DNA of 44,263 nucleotides from Zygnema cylindricum (taxonomy: Eukaryota; Streptophyta; Zygnematophyceae; Zygnematales; Zygnemataceae). Both the position numbers and the translations under genes were made by a program. Below the pieces are notes generated by a model that searched no databases, was not told the DNA's origin, and saw only the letters and a program-made list of their open reading frames with translations. Below are positions 13,701 to 24,487 of this stretch, one piece after another. Position 1 is the first letter of the stretch. Each line of letters opens with the position of its first letter. The stretch is from NCBI GenBank assembly GCA_037447655.1, contig JBBHKE010002448.1, positions 1-44,263 on the forward strand. Direction: 5' to 3'.

Positions 13701-16700
13701 GTTTGTGTAAGTTAGGTAACCATTCTTATTAGCGGTAATAGTTTGTGTAACTGAGATAACAGTTCTTGTTAGCGCTAACTGTTTCTCTTATTAAGGTAAC
13801 AAATCTTAATATCGCAAACAGTTTGTGTAATTTAGATAAATATTCCAGTTATCGTTAACTATTTGTGTAATTTAGATAACAATTTTTGATATCGCTTACT
13901 GTTTGTGTAATTTAGGCAACAATTCCTATTAGCGCTAATTGTTTGGGTAATTTAGGTAACAATTCTTCTTATCGCTAATTGTTTGTGTAATTTAGGTAAC
14001 AATTCTTGTTATCGCTAATTGTTTGTGTAATTAAGGTAACAATTTTTGTTATCCGTAACAGTTTGTGTGAGTTAGATAACAACTCATGTTAGCGCTAATA
14101 GTTTGTGTAATTTAGATAATAGTTCATGTTATTGCTAACAGTTTGTGTAATTTAGATTATAATTCTTGTAATTGGTAACAGTTTGTGTAATTTAGATAAC
14201 AATTCCTATTATCGCTAACAGTTTGTGTAATTTAGGTAACAATTCCTGTTATCGCTAACTACTTGTGTAAGTTAGGTAACCATTCTTCTAGCTCTAACAA
14301 TTTGTGTAAGTTAGAAAACAATTTTTGTTATCGCTAACATTTTGTGTAATTTAGGTTACAATTCTTGTTATCGCTAACAGTTTGTTTACGCTAGATAACA
14401 ATTCCTGTTAGAGCTAACAGTTTGTGTCACTTAGGTAACTATTCCTCTTATAGCTAACAGTTTATGTAATTTAGGTAACATTTTTTGCTATTGCTAAAAG
14501 TTTGTGTAATTTAGGTAACAATTTCTGTTATAGCTAATTGTTTTTGTAATTAAAGTAACAATTATTGTTATCGCTAATAGTTTGTGTAAGTTAGATAACA
14601 ATTCCTGTTAGCGATAAGAGTTTGTGTCAGTTGGGTAACAATTCCTCTTATAGCTAACAGTTTGTGTAAGTTAGGTAACAATTCTTGTTAGCGTTAACTG
14701 TTTGTGTAATTTAGGTTAAAATTCTTGTTATCGCTAATTGTTTGTGTAATTTAGGTAACAATTTTTGTTAGCGATAACAGTTTGTGTTGTTTAGATAACA
14801 ATTCCACTAATTGCAAAATATTTGTGTAATTTAGATAACAATTCTTGTTATAGCTAACTGTTTCTGTAATTTAGGTTACAATTTTTGCTATCATTAACAG
14901 TTTTTGTAAGTTAGAAAACAATTCCTGTTATCGCTAACAGTTTGTGTCAGTTAGGTAACAATTACTCTTATAGCTCAGAGTTTGTGTAAGTTAGGTAACA
15001 ATTCTTGTTAGCGCTAACAGTTTGTGTAAGTTAGATAACAATTCTTGTTAGCGCTAATAGTTTGTGTATATTAACGTATGATTTCTTGTTATCGCTAATT
15101 GTTTGTGTAATTTAGGTAACATTTCCTGTTATCGCTATTTATTTGTGTAATTTAGAAAACAATTAATATTATCGCTGTGTAATTTAGATAACAAATCTTG
15201 TTAGCGCTAACTATTTCTTTAATTTAGGTAACAATTCTTGTTATCGCTAATTATTTGTGTAATTTTGGTAACAATTCTTGTTTTCGCTAACAATTTGTGT
15301 AATTTAGGTAACAATTTTTGTTATCGCTAACAATATCTGTAATTTAGGTATCAATTCTTGTTATTGCTAATTGTTTTTGTAATTTAGGTATTAATTCTTG
15401 TTATCGCTAACAATTTGTGTAGTTTAGATAATTATTCCTGTTAGCGGTAATAGTTTTTGTAAATGAGATAACAATTCCTTTTAGCGTTAACAGTTTGTGT
15501 AATTTAGATAACAATTATTGTTACGCTAAAATTTTTTGTTATTTAGGTAACAATTCCTCTTATCGCTAACAGTTTGTGTAATTTAGGTAACCATTCTTAT
15601 TAGCGGTAACATTTTGTGTAAGTGAGATAACAATTCCTGTTAGCGTTAACAGTTTGTGTAAGTTAGGTAACAATTCCTCTTATCGCTAACAGTTTCTGAA
15701 ATTTTGGTAACCATTCCTATTAGCGCTAACAGTTTGTGTAAGTTAGATAACAATTTTTGTTAGCGCTACCTGTTTCTCTAATTAAGGTAATATTTCTTGT
15801 AATTGCAAAAAGTTTGTGTAATTTAGATAAATATTCTTGTTATCGTTAACTGTTTGTGTAATTTAGGTAACAATTTCTGTTATCGCTTAAAGTTTGTGTA
15901 AGTTAGGTAACAATTCATCTTATCGCTAAATGTTTATGTAAGTTAGGTAACCATTCTTATTAGCGCCAATAGTTTGTGTAAATGAGATAACAATTCCTTT
16001 TAGCGTTAACAGTTTGTGTAATTTAGATTACAATTCCTGGTATCGCTAACAGTTTGTGTAATTTAGATAACAATTCCTATTATCGCTAATAGTTTGTGTT
16101 ATTTAGGTAACAATTCCTGTTATCGCTAACAGTTTGTGTAAGTTAGGTTACCATTCTTCTAGCTCTAATAATTTGTGTAAGTAATTCAGGTAACAATTAT
16201 TGTTATCGCTAATTGTTTGTGTTATTTAGATAACAATTCTTGTTAGCGCTAACTCTTTTTGTAATTTAGGTAACAATTTTTGTTATCACTAACAGTTTGT
16301 GTAATTTAGATTACAATTCGTGTTATCGCTAACCAATTGTGTAAGTTAGGTAACAATTCTTGTTAGGGCTAACAGTTTGTGTAATTTAGATTACAATTCC
16401 AGTTATCGGTAACAGTTTGTGTAACGAAGATAACAATTTTTTGTTATCGCTAACTGTTTGTGTAATTTAGGTAACAATTCTTGTTAGCGCTAATTGTTTG
16501 TGTAATTTAGGTAACAATTCTTGTTATCGCGAACAGTTTGTGTAAGTTAGCTAACAATTCTTGTTATCGCTAACAGATTGTGAAAGTTAGGTAACCATTT
16601 TTGTTAGCTCTAACAGTTTTTGTAAGTAAGATAACAATTCATGTTAGCGCTAGCAGTTTGTGTAATTAAGGTAACAATTCTTGTTATCACAAATTGTTTG

Positions 16701-16760
16701 TGTAATTAAGGTAACAATTTTTGTTATCGCTAACAGTTTGTGTAAGTTAGATAACATTTC
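10737..16760. repeat. Satellite superunit U1, ~6,024 bp
   Basis: The unit starts with CTGTTAGCGCTAACTTTTTA and a short ATTAGGTAAC monomer, followed by a monomer with GGTACCAT (10,805). The same landmark reappears at 16,829, giving a 6,024-bp period (about 151 monomers). Internal landmarks include GATATTTAGG monomers at about 11.23-11.33 kb, a 30-bp-shortened monomer at 13,080, TTACGCTAAC at about 13,571 and TATTAACGTATGATTTC at about 15,068. They recur in order in U3, and in part in U2 and U4. Confidence 0.8.
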
Positions 16761-16860
16761 CTGTTAGCGCTAACTGTTTATGTAATTTAGTAATAATTCT
16801 TGATATCGCTAACAGTTTGTGTAATTAAGGTACCATTCTTGTTAGCGCTAGCAGTTTGTG

Positions 16861-16865
16861 TAAGT
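16861..16865. repeat. Left target-site duplication TAAGT
   Basis: TAAGT directly precedes the TG of the left LTR and is repeated exactly at 20,437-20,441 after the right LTR. The uninterrupted paralogous site at 37,385-37,389 carries a single TAAGT. Confidence 0.95.
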
Positions 16866-17774
16866 TGTTGTTTTTGGAAGATTAAGTTATGTATGTGCGC
16901 AAGCATGTTTGCGTGCGTATGTAATTATCTGATATACTGTGGAGGTTCAAAAGGATTTGTGGATTGGGGGAGTAAGTGTACGATCAAAATTAAAGTTACG
17001 TGTGAGTGGCGCGAACAAACATTTGAAAATGTACGGCGGATCGCGAAGCGATCCGATATGAAATATGAATTTAAGGTGACGAAAAAGTACAAATTAAGTG
17101 ACGCGAAGAAGCGTACGAAAAATACGGAATACGAAATGGAAATGGACGGCGGATCGCTTCGCGATTCGATTTGAAATATTCGAAGGATTTGAAAAGTACG
17201 CCGGCCATATGAAACATAATGCGACAGACCGCATTTATTAAATGTGACGCCGCCGGTACGGAGCGTCGTATTTGACACGCGACATTTATGACGAAGTACG
17301 TGATTTTGGTACGGACAAGATTTGTATGGTACGGATTGTTTGACAAGTGGTTCGTGGTACACGTGGAAGGCGGATGTCGTCCGCCGATTTTTTAAGGGAC
17401 CACATTGTTTTTATGACACATTATCTAGTGGACCGTACATATGCGATGTCGGTTCACTACGTGGACTTATCGACAAGTGACTAAGCAAGTTGTCACTTAT
17501 GACGCGGATTTTTGGATGCGTCGGTGTAAATATTTGAAGCATCAATGTTTTGTCTTATTTGAATTAATGATTTAGTGTTGATTAAAATAGTTATATTTTA
17601 CGTGATTAATGAGGATATCGACACTTTAATTTATGTGTCGTATTTGCAGACAAGTGTACGCTTACGATTGCTTGACTTTCAGGTGTACGCTTACGATTAG
17701 TTTTGTTTAATGACAGTTATGTAATTTACGTTGGTTATGTTGACACTTAGTGATTTGTTAACAGCTCACAAGTG

Positions 17775-17784
17775 TATATATATA
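17775..17784 (+). promoter_or_regulatory. TATA box of the 5' LTR (predicted)
   Basis: TATATATATA lies about two thirds of the way into the LTR, as expected for the U3/R boundary. Transcription would start about 30 bases downstream, near 17,810, leaving roughly 390 bases of R-U5 before the primer site. The identical element is at 20,009-20,018 in the right LTR. The position is inferred from sequence only. Confidence 0.6.
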
Positions 17785-18071
17785 GGCTTGAGCTTCATTA
17801 GAATAATAATCAATGCTGGTTAGTAAAGTGGGGACCGAGGATGTAGACTTTTAGGGTTGCCGATTAGGTCATGCACTTTGAATGATATAATGATTATACT
17901 TTGATTATACTCTTGTTTATGTGTGATGCATTTGTGTCTTATTATTTATTTATGTTTTTATATATGTTTGATATGCATTGTTTATGCATTTGTCCTAGGG
18001 TTTGTTTATGTCGATTATTCCATCAAACCTTAGATGTTGTCATAGGGTTTATTTATGTTGATTATTCCATG

Positions 18072-18080
18072 AAACCCTAA
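18072..18080 (+). promoter_or_regulatory. Telobox motif AAACCCTAA in R-U5
   Basis: A perfect plant telobox (AAACCCTAA) lies downstream of the predicted transcription start, a typical place for this motif in plant 5' leaders. It pairs with AGGGTTT at about 18,045, so the transcript could fold into a stem. The upstream sister module (about 17,997-18,035) has AGGGTTT and CAAACCTTA. The motif is repeated at 20,306-20,314. Binding by TRB/Myb-type telobox proteins is known for the motif but only inferred here. Confidence 0.5.
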
Positions 18081-18203
18081 ATGTTGTTGTATGTTAAATG
18101 GAGGATGCATTTCAAATGATTGTTCATTGACCTATTTTTGCTTAGCTTCTTGCATGATAGTTTGGGTGGCTTCTGCGGTCTATTTTAGACCAAAGAACAA
18201 CAG

Positions 18204-18216
18204 GTTATGGGCCCAC
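18204..18216 (+). other. Primer-binding site, initiator tRNA-Met anticodon arm type
   Basis: After the terminal CA and one spacer G comes GTTATGGGCCCAC. This is complementary to the anticodon stem-loop of eukaryotic initiator tRNA-Met (GUGGGCCCAUAAC), not to a tRNA 3' end. Drosophila copia is known to prime from a 5' half of initiator tRNA-Met ending near nucleotide 39. Starting at GTTAT fits that end point. The copia element on the other strand has the same site and spacing. Confidence 0.8.
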
Positions 18217-19091
18217 ACCCCATCTATCATATGTTAGGTTAAGTCGATGTAAGTTTTTGTCACACGCATTGTAGCGGGTTAATATTGTCCTTGCTGGTTG
18301 TATTGCAGTAATGGTGTCTGTGTACTCATGAGATCGGCCTTATCATAGTGTTGGTATGTGCCGAGTTTAATCTTGCATCGCCCCAAGGGTTAACTTAGTG
18401 ACAGTGCCGAAATGTCTACCCTCAATGAAAATGATTTATTTTGAGAATCGATATTTTAGTTTTGAAAATAAATGTTTATTTTTAATGAAACATTTCGAAA
18501 TGTGGAGATTTGACATTTAGTGGAGAGATGTGGAAGGAGGAGTTTCGACGTTTGGGGGAGAGATCCGAAAGGTGGAGTTGTGGCATTTGGAGAGATCCAA
18601 ATTTTGTGGATCGATGATTGTTGAAAATTGGATTTGTAATGTAGATTGTGATATTATTAGAATTTTTGGGAAAATACTATTTGTTAAGTGTATTTTTTAA
18701 TGGGAAATTTTGGGATCAGATTATTAAATGAAAAGAAAAGAAAAAATTTTGAAATCTAGATTTGATATGGTTGAGGCATAAATTTTGAGTTGGGATATAT
18801 TATTAGTGTGATCGTTTGGTTTTAATTCTTAGTTGATTTGTAATAGAATTTTGGGAATGTAGATCCGGATTTAGATATTGGAAGGAATTATTTTGTTGTA
18901 ATCAGAAAATGAAAATATATATATGTGTATTATGAAATTTGGAAGGTTTAAAGAGGCAGCGGAAGCAGTGATGGAACAAAATTGCAAATTTTATCAGTAG
19001 TATTTTGGCAGATTCAGATGAATGAGACAGCAGGTGGTGATAGTAGTGACAAATGATGACGTGGCATCATAGAGTTACGAAACTAAATCTT
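18217..19091 (+). other. Internal region of the element, no coding sequence
   Basis: The 897-bp interior lacks any long open frame or recognisable retrotransposon domain. At about 18,500-18,600 it has three degenerate copies of a ~45-bp unit built on GTGGAG and GGAGAGAT. The rest is AT-rich and featureless to me. The ATG within the primer site opens only about 11 codons. Confidence 0.8.
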
Positions 19092-19099
19092 CGGGGGAG
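19092..19099 (+). other. Polypurine tract CGGGGGAG
   Basis: A G-rich run ends immediately before the TG of the right LTR, the position of the plus-strand primer. A GGGAG ending is common in plant copia elements, and the second element in this window ends its tract the same way. Confidence 0.85.
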
Positions 19100-20436
19100 T
19101 GTTGTTTTTGGAAGATTAAGTTTCGTATGTGCGCACGCATGTTTGCGTGCGTATGTAATTATCTGATATACTGTGGAGGTTCGAAAGGATTTGTGGATTG
19201 GGGGAGTAAGTGTACGATCAAAATTAAAGTTACGTGTGAGTGGCGCGAACAAACATTTGAAAATGTACGGCGGATCGCGAAGCGATCCGATATGAAATAT
19301 GAATTTAAGGTGACGAAAAAGTACAAATTAAGTGACGCGAAGAAGCGTACGAAAAATACGGAATACGAAATGGAAATGGACGGCGGATCGCTTCGCGATT
19401 CGATTTGAAATATTCGAAGGATTTGAAAAGTACGCCGGCCATATGAAACATAATGCGACAGACCGCATTTATTAAATGTGACGCCGCCGGTACGGAGCGT
19501 CGTATTTGACACGCGACATTTATGACGAAGTACGTGATTTCGGTACGGACAAGATTTGTATGGTACGGATTGTTTGACAAGTGGTTCGTGGTACACGTGG
19601 AAGGCGGATGTCGTCCGCCGATTTTTTAAGGGACCACATTGTTTTTATGACACATTATCTAGTGGACCGTACATATGCGATGTCGGTTCACTACGTGGAC
19701 TTATCGACAAGTGACTAAGCAAGTTGTCACTTATGACGCGGATTTTTGGATGCGTCGGTGTAAATATTTGAAGCATCAATGTTTTGTCTTATTTGAATTA
19801 ATGATTTAGTGTTGATTAAAATAGTTATATTTTACGTGATTAATGAGGATATCGACACTTTAATTTATGTGTCGTATTTGCAGACAAGTGTACGCTTACG
19901 ATTGCTTGACTTTCAGGTGTACGCTTACGATTAGTTTTGTTTAATGACAGTTATGTAATTTACGTTGGTTATGTTGACACTTAGTGATTTGTTAACAGCT
20001 CACAAGTGTATATATATAGGCTTGAGCTTCATTAGAATAATAATCAATGCTGGTTAGTAAAGTGGGGACCGAGGATGTAGACTTTTAGGGTTGCCGATTA
20101 GGTCATGCACTTTGAATGATATAATGATTATACTTTGATTATACTCTTGTTTATGTGTGATGCATTTGTGTCTTATTATTTATTTATGTTTTTATATATG
20201 TTTGATATGCATTGTTTATGCATTTGTCCTAGGGTTTGTTTATGTCGATTATTCCATCAAACCTTAGATGTTGTCATAGGGTTTATTTATGTTGATTATT
20301 CCATGAAACCCTAAATGTTGTTGTATGTTAAATGGAGGATGCATTTCAAATGATTGTTCATTGACCTATTTTTGCTTAGCTTCTTGCATGATAGTTTGGG
20401 TGGCTTCTGCGGTCTATTTTAGACCAAAGAACAACA
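19100..20436 (+). repeat. 3' LTR of the non-coding element
   Basis: This copy is co-linear with the 5' LTR at an offset of 2,234 bp. Differences seen are at 19,125-19,126 (two bases), near 19,137, near 19,182 and near 19,541. All the hairpin, direct-repeat, TATA and telobox motifs are retained. Confidence 0.95.
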
Positions 20437-20441
20437 TAAGT
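20437..20441 (+). repeat. Right target-site duplication TAAGT
   Basis: This is an exact copy of the five bases before the left LTR. The satellite phase resumes with GTTAGGTAACC as in the unoccupied site at 37,385. Confidence 0.95.
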
Positions 20442-22498
20442 TAGGTAACCATTTTTGTTAGCGCTAACAGTTTGTGTAAGTTAGGTAACAATTCTTGTTA
20501 TCGCTAACAGTTTGTGTAATTTTGGTAACAATTCTTGCTATCTAACTGTTTGTGTAATTAAGATTATAATTCTTGTTATCTATTACTATTTGTGTAATTC
20601 AGGTAACAATTCTTGTTATCGCTAATTGTTTGTGTTATTTAGATAACAATTCCTGTTATCGCTAACTGTTTATGTAATTTAGGTAACAATTCTTGATATC
20701 GCTAACAGTTTGTGTAAGTTAGATAACAATTCTTGTTAGCGCTAACAGTTTGTGTATTTTAGACTATATTCTTGTTATCGCTAATTGTTTGTGATATTTA
20801 GGTAACAATTCTTGTTATGGCTAACAGTTTGTGTAATTTAGGTAAAAATTATTGTTATCGCTAATTGTTTGTGATATTTAGGTAACAATTCTTGTTATGG
20901 CTAACAGTTTGTGTAATTTAGGTAGCATCTCTTATTATCGCTAATTGTTTTTGTAAAAAAGATAACTATTCTTATTTTCGCTAACAATTTGTGTAATTTA
21001 GGTATCAATTCCTGTTATTGCTAACAGTTTGTGTTAAATAGGTAACAATTTTTGTTATTGCTTAGAGTTTGTGTAATTTAGGTAACAATTCTTGTTATCG
21101 CTAACTGTTTGTGTAATTAAGATTACTATTCTAATTTTCGCTAACAATTTGTGTAATTTAGGTAACAATTCCTGTTAGCGCTAATTGTTTTTGTAATTTT
21201 TGTAACAATTTTTTTTGTCGTTAACTCTTTGTGTAATTTAGGTAGCATTTCTTGTTAACGTTAGAAGTTTGTGAAATTTAGGTAACAATTCTTGATATCG
21301 CTAACAGTTTGTGTAATTTAGGTAACAATTCATGTTATCGCTAATAGTTTGTGTAAGTTAGGTAACCATTCTTGTTATTGCAAACTGTTTGTGTAAGTTA
21401 GGTCAAAATTCTTGTTATCAATAACAGTTTGTGTAATTTATATATGAATTCTTGTTATCGCTAACTTTTTATGTAATTTAGGTAACAATTCTTGATATTG
21501 CGAACAATTTCTGTAAATTAGGTAAGAATTCTTGTTATCGCTAACAGTTTGTGTAAGTTAGATAACAATTCATGTTAGCGCTAACAGATTGTGTAATTTA
21601 GACCACAATTTCTGTTATCCCTAACAGTTTGTGTAATTTAGAAAACAATTACTATTATCGCTAACTGTTTGTGTAATTTAGGTAAGATTTCTTGTTATCG
21701 CTAAATGTTTGTGTAATTTAGATAACAATTCCTGTTAGCGCTAAATCTTTCTGTAATTTAGGTAACAATTTTTGTTATCGCTTACAGTTTGTGTAAGTTA
21801 GGTAACAATTCTTGTTATCATTAACAGTTTGTGTAAGTAAGATGACAATTCATGTTAGTGCTAACAATTTGCGTAATTTAGATTATAATTCCAATTATCG
21901 CTAACAGTTTGTGTAACTAAGATAACAATTCTTGTTATCGCTAATTGTTTTTGTAAATAAGATAACAATTCCTGTTATTGCTAACTATTTGTGTATTTTA
22001 GGTAACAATTCTTGTTATTGCTAACTGTTTGTATAATTTAGGTAACAATTCTTGCTATCGCTAATGATTTGTGTAATATAGGTAACAATTCTTGTTATCT
22101 GTAACAGTTTGTTTAAGTTAGGTAAACATTTTTGTTAGCGCTGACAATTTGTGTAAGTAAGATAACAATTCTTGTTATCGCTAACAGTTTGTGTAATTTA
22201 GATAACATTTCTTGTTATCGCTAACAGTTTGTGTAAGTTAGGTTACAATTCCTGTTATCATTAACATTTTGTGTAACTAAGATAATAATTCCTGTTATCA
22301 GTAACTCTTTGTGTAATTTAGGTTACAATACCTATTATCGCTAACAATTTGTGTAATTTAGGTAACAATTCCTGTTATCGCTGATTGTTTGTGTAATTAA
22401 GAAAACAATTCTTGTTATCACTAATTGTTTGTGTAATTTAGATAACAATTTTTGTTAGCGCTAACTATTTATGTAATTTAGGTAACAATTCTTGTTAT

Positions 22499-24487
22499 CA
22501 CGAACAATTTGTGTAAGTTAGGTAACAATTTTTGTTATCGCTAACAGTTTGTGTAAGTTAGGTAACCATTTTTGATAGCTCTAACATTTTGTGTAAGTTA
22601 GATAACAATTCCTGTTAGCGCTAACAGTTTAGATAATTTAGGTAACAATTTTTGTTATAGCTAACTGTTTCTATAATTTAGGTAACAATTATGTTATCGC
22701 TAACAGTTTGTGTAAGTTAGATTACAATTCTTGTTAGCGCTAACTGTTTATGTAATTTAGGTAACAATTCTTGTTATCGCTAACAATTTGTGTAATATAG
22801 GTTACAATTCTTGTAATCTCCAACAGTTTGTTTATGTTAGGTAATAATTCCTATTATCGCTAACAGTTTGTGTAATTTAGGTAACAATTCCTGTAAGCGA
22901 TAACGGTTTGTGTAATTAAGGTAACATTTCTTGTTATCGTTAACTGTTTATATAATTTAGGTAACAATTCTTGTTATCGCTAACAATTTGTGTAATATAG
23001 GTAACAATTCTTGTAATCTCTAACAGTTTGTGTAAGTAAGATAATAATTCTTGTTATCGCTAACCTTTTGTGTAATATAGGTAACAATTCTTGTAATCTC
23101 TAACAGTTTGTTTATGTTAGGTAATAATTCCTATTATCGCTAACAGTTTGTGTAATTTAGGTAACCATTCTTGTTACCGATAACAGTTTGTGTCATTTAG
23201 GTAACAATTCTTTTTATCGCTAACTGTTTGTGTAATTTAGGTTACAATCTTGTTATTGCTAACTCTTTATGTAATTTAGGTAACAATTCTTGTTATCGCG
23301 AACAGTTTGTGTAAGTTAGGTAACAATTTTTGTTATCGCTAACAGTTTGTGTAAGTTAGGTAACCATTTTTGATAGCTCTAACAGTTTGTGTAAATTAGA
23401 TAACAATTCCTGTTAGCGCTAACAGTTTCGATAATTTAGGTAACAATTCTTGTTATCGCTAACTGTTTCTAAAATTTAGGTAACAATTATGTTATCGCTA
23501 ATAGTTTGTGTAAGTTAGATTACAATTCTTGTTAGCGCTAACTGTTTATGTAATTTAGGTAACAATTCTTGGTATCGCTAACATTTTGTGTAATTTAGGT
23601 ACCATTCTTCTTAGCGCTAACAGTTTGTGTAAGTTAGGTAACCATTTTTGTTAGCGCAAACAGTTTGTGTAAGTAAGATAATAATTCTTGTTATCGTTAA
23701 CCATTTGTGTAATATAGGTAACAATTCTTGTAATCTCTAACTGTTTGTTTAAGTTAGGTAATAATTCTTGTTATCGCTAACTGTTTGTGTAATTTAGGTA
23801 ACAATTTTTGTTATCGATAACTGTTTGTGTAATTTAGATAACAATTCTTGTTATCGCTAAAAGTTTGTGTAACTTAGGTAACCATTCTTGTAATCGCTTA
23901 TAGTTTGTGTAATTTAGATAACAATTCCTATTAGCGCTAACTCTTTCTGTAATTTAGGTAACAATTCTTGTTATCGCTTACAATTTGTGTAATTTAGATT
24001 ACAATTCATGTTATCGCTAACAGTTTGTGTAGGTTAGGTAACAATTCTTGTTATCGATAATAGTTTGTGTAAGTTAGATGACAATTCATGTTAGCGCTAA
24101 CAGTTTGTGTAATTTAGATTACAATTCTAGTTATTGCTAACAGTTTGTGTAAGAAAGATAACAATTCCTGTTATCGCTAACTGTTTGTGTAATTTAGGTA
24201 AAAGTTCGTGTTAGCGCTAACTATTTGTGTAATTTAGGTTACAATTCTTGTTATCGCGAATAGTTTGTGTAAGTTAGGTAACAATTCCTGTTATCGCTAA
24301 CAGATTGTGTAAGTTAGGTAACCATTTTTGTAAACTCTAATAGTTTGTGTAAGTTAGATAACAATTCCTGTTAGCGCTAGCAGTTTGTGTAATTTAGGTA
24401 ACAATTCTTGTTATCGCTAATTGTTTGTGTAATTAAGGTAAGAATTCTTGTTATCGCTAATAGTTTGTGTAAGTTAGATAACAATTC
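22499..24487. repeat. Duplication junction and block P, copy 2
   Basis: Up to 22,498 the sequence follows 39.5 kb; from there it follows a different register starting ACGAACAATTTG. The stretch 22,500-22,800 is itself a second copy of 23,298-23,600 (offset about 798 bp, 20 monomers). From about 22,880 the sequence follows 9,125-10,736 to the start of U3. This looks like an unequal-exchange breakpoint with a local 20-monomer duplication beside it. Confidence 0.7.

Larger units (their letters stand above)
482..16865. repeat. 40-bp satellite array, segment 1
   Basis: This is an uninterrupted tandem array of about 410 monomers. A representative monomer lies at 7475-7514: GTTTGTGTAA, then TTTAGGTAAC, AATTCTTGTT and ATCGCTAACW. 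The phase holds almost without slippage, so the same text recurs every 40 bases over kilobases. Each monomer contains GTTATCGCTAAC, or the perfect 12-bp palindrome GTTAGCGCTAAC. Many also contain GATAACAA-TTC-TTGTTATC, an 8-bp inverted repeat with a 3-base loop. Because 40 is not a multiple of 3 and TAA/TAG are frequent, the array is not coding. The left edge at about 482 abuts the GCTGC-rich tract; the right edge is the retrotransposon at 16,866. Confidence 0.97.
16866..18202 (+). repeat. 5' LTR of the non-coding element
   Basis: This is a 1,337-bp LTR, TGTTGTTTTTGG to AACAACA. Its U3 holds two CGGCGGATCGC-led hairpins (17,035-17,060 and 17,148-17,172) and two direct copies of GTGTACGCTTACGATT (17,654 and 17,683). 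A TATA element lies at 17,775-17,784. Downstream is a duplicated AGGGTTT-to-AAACC module at about 17,997-18,088 containing a perfect AAACCCTAA at 18,072-18,080. Open frames of 90-145 codons occur on both strands but overlap each other and resemble no protein I know. Confidence 0.95.
16866..20436 (+). mobile_element. Non-coding LTR retrotransposon, 3,571 bp, very young
   Basis: Two 1,337-bp direct LTRs (16,866-18,202 and 19,100-20,436) flank an 897-bp internal region. The LTRs begin TGTTGTT and end AACAACA, a 7-bp terminal inverted repeat. A primer-binding site follows the left LTR, a polypurine tract precedes the right LTR, and the target duplication is TAAGT. I count five substitutions and no indel between the LTRs (about 99.6% identity), so insertion was recent. 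No gag, protease, integrase, RT or RNase H sequence is visible, so the element must depend on proteins supplied by another element. Its size and long LTRs fit a small LARD-like non-autonomous element better than a TRIM. Ty1/copia affinity is inferred from the primer site and 5-bp target duplication. Confidence 0.93.
16761..22498. repeat. Satellite superunit U2, truncated and split by a retrotransposon
   Basis: The superunit start is at 16,761-16,865 and continues at 20,437 beyond the LTR element. With the insertion and one target duplication removed, about 2.16 kb of unit remains. Its order of variants (GACTATATTC, two GATATTTAGG monomers, GTAGCATCTC, GTTAAATAGG, GACCACAATTTC and others) matches 37.3-39.5 kb closely and 10.8-12.85 kb more distantly. 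The match to U4 stops abruptly at GTTATC, about 22,498. Confidence 0.75.

Noticed and set aside
482-16865. CRISPR array, suggested by short regular repeats
   Set aside because: There are no unique spacers between conserved repeats; the whole 40-bp unit varies continuously, there are hundreds of head-to-tail units, no cas genes, and plant retrotransposons are embedded.
16800-17362. Open frames of 91-145 codons on both strands in the 5' LTR (repeated at 19,067-19,596)
   Set aside because: They overlap in three frames, lie across U3 promoter sequence, recur only because the LTR is duplicated, and resemble no protein family. One begins in the satellite.
16925-19596. Segmental duplication of a host locus, suggested by two 1,337-bp direct repeats
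   Set aside because: TG/CA ends, primer site, polypurine tract and TAAGT target duplication show that the repeats are LTRs of one element.
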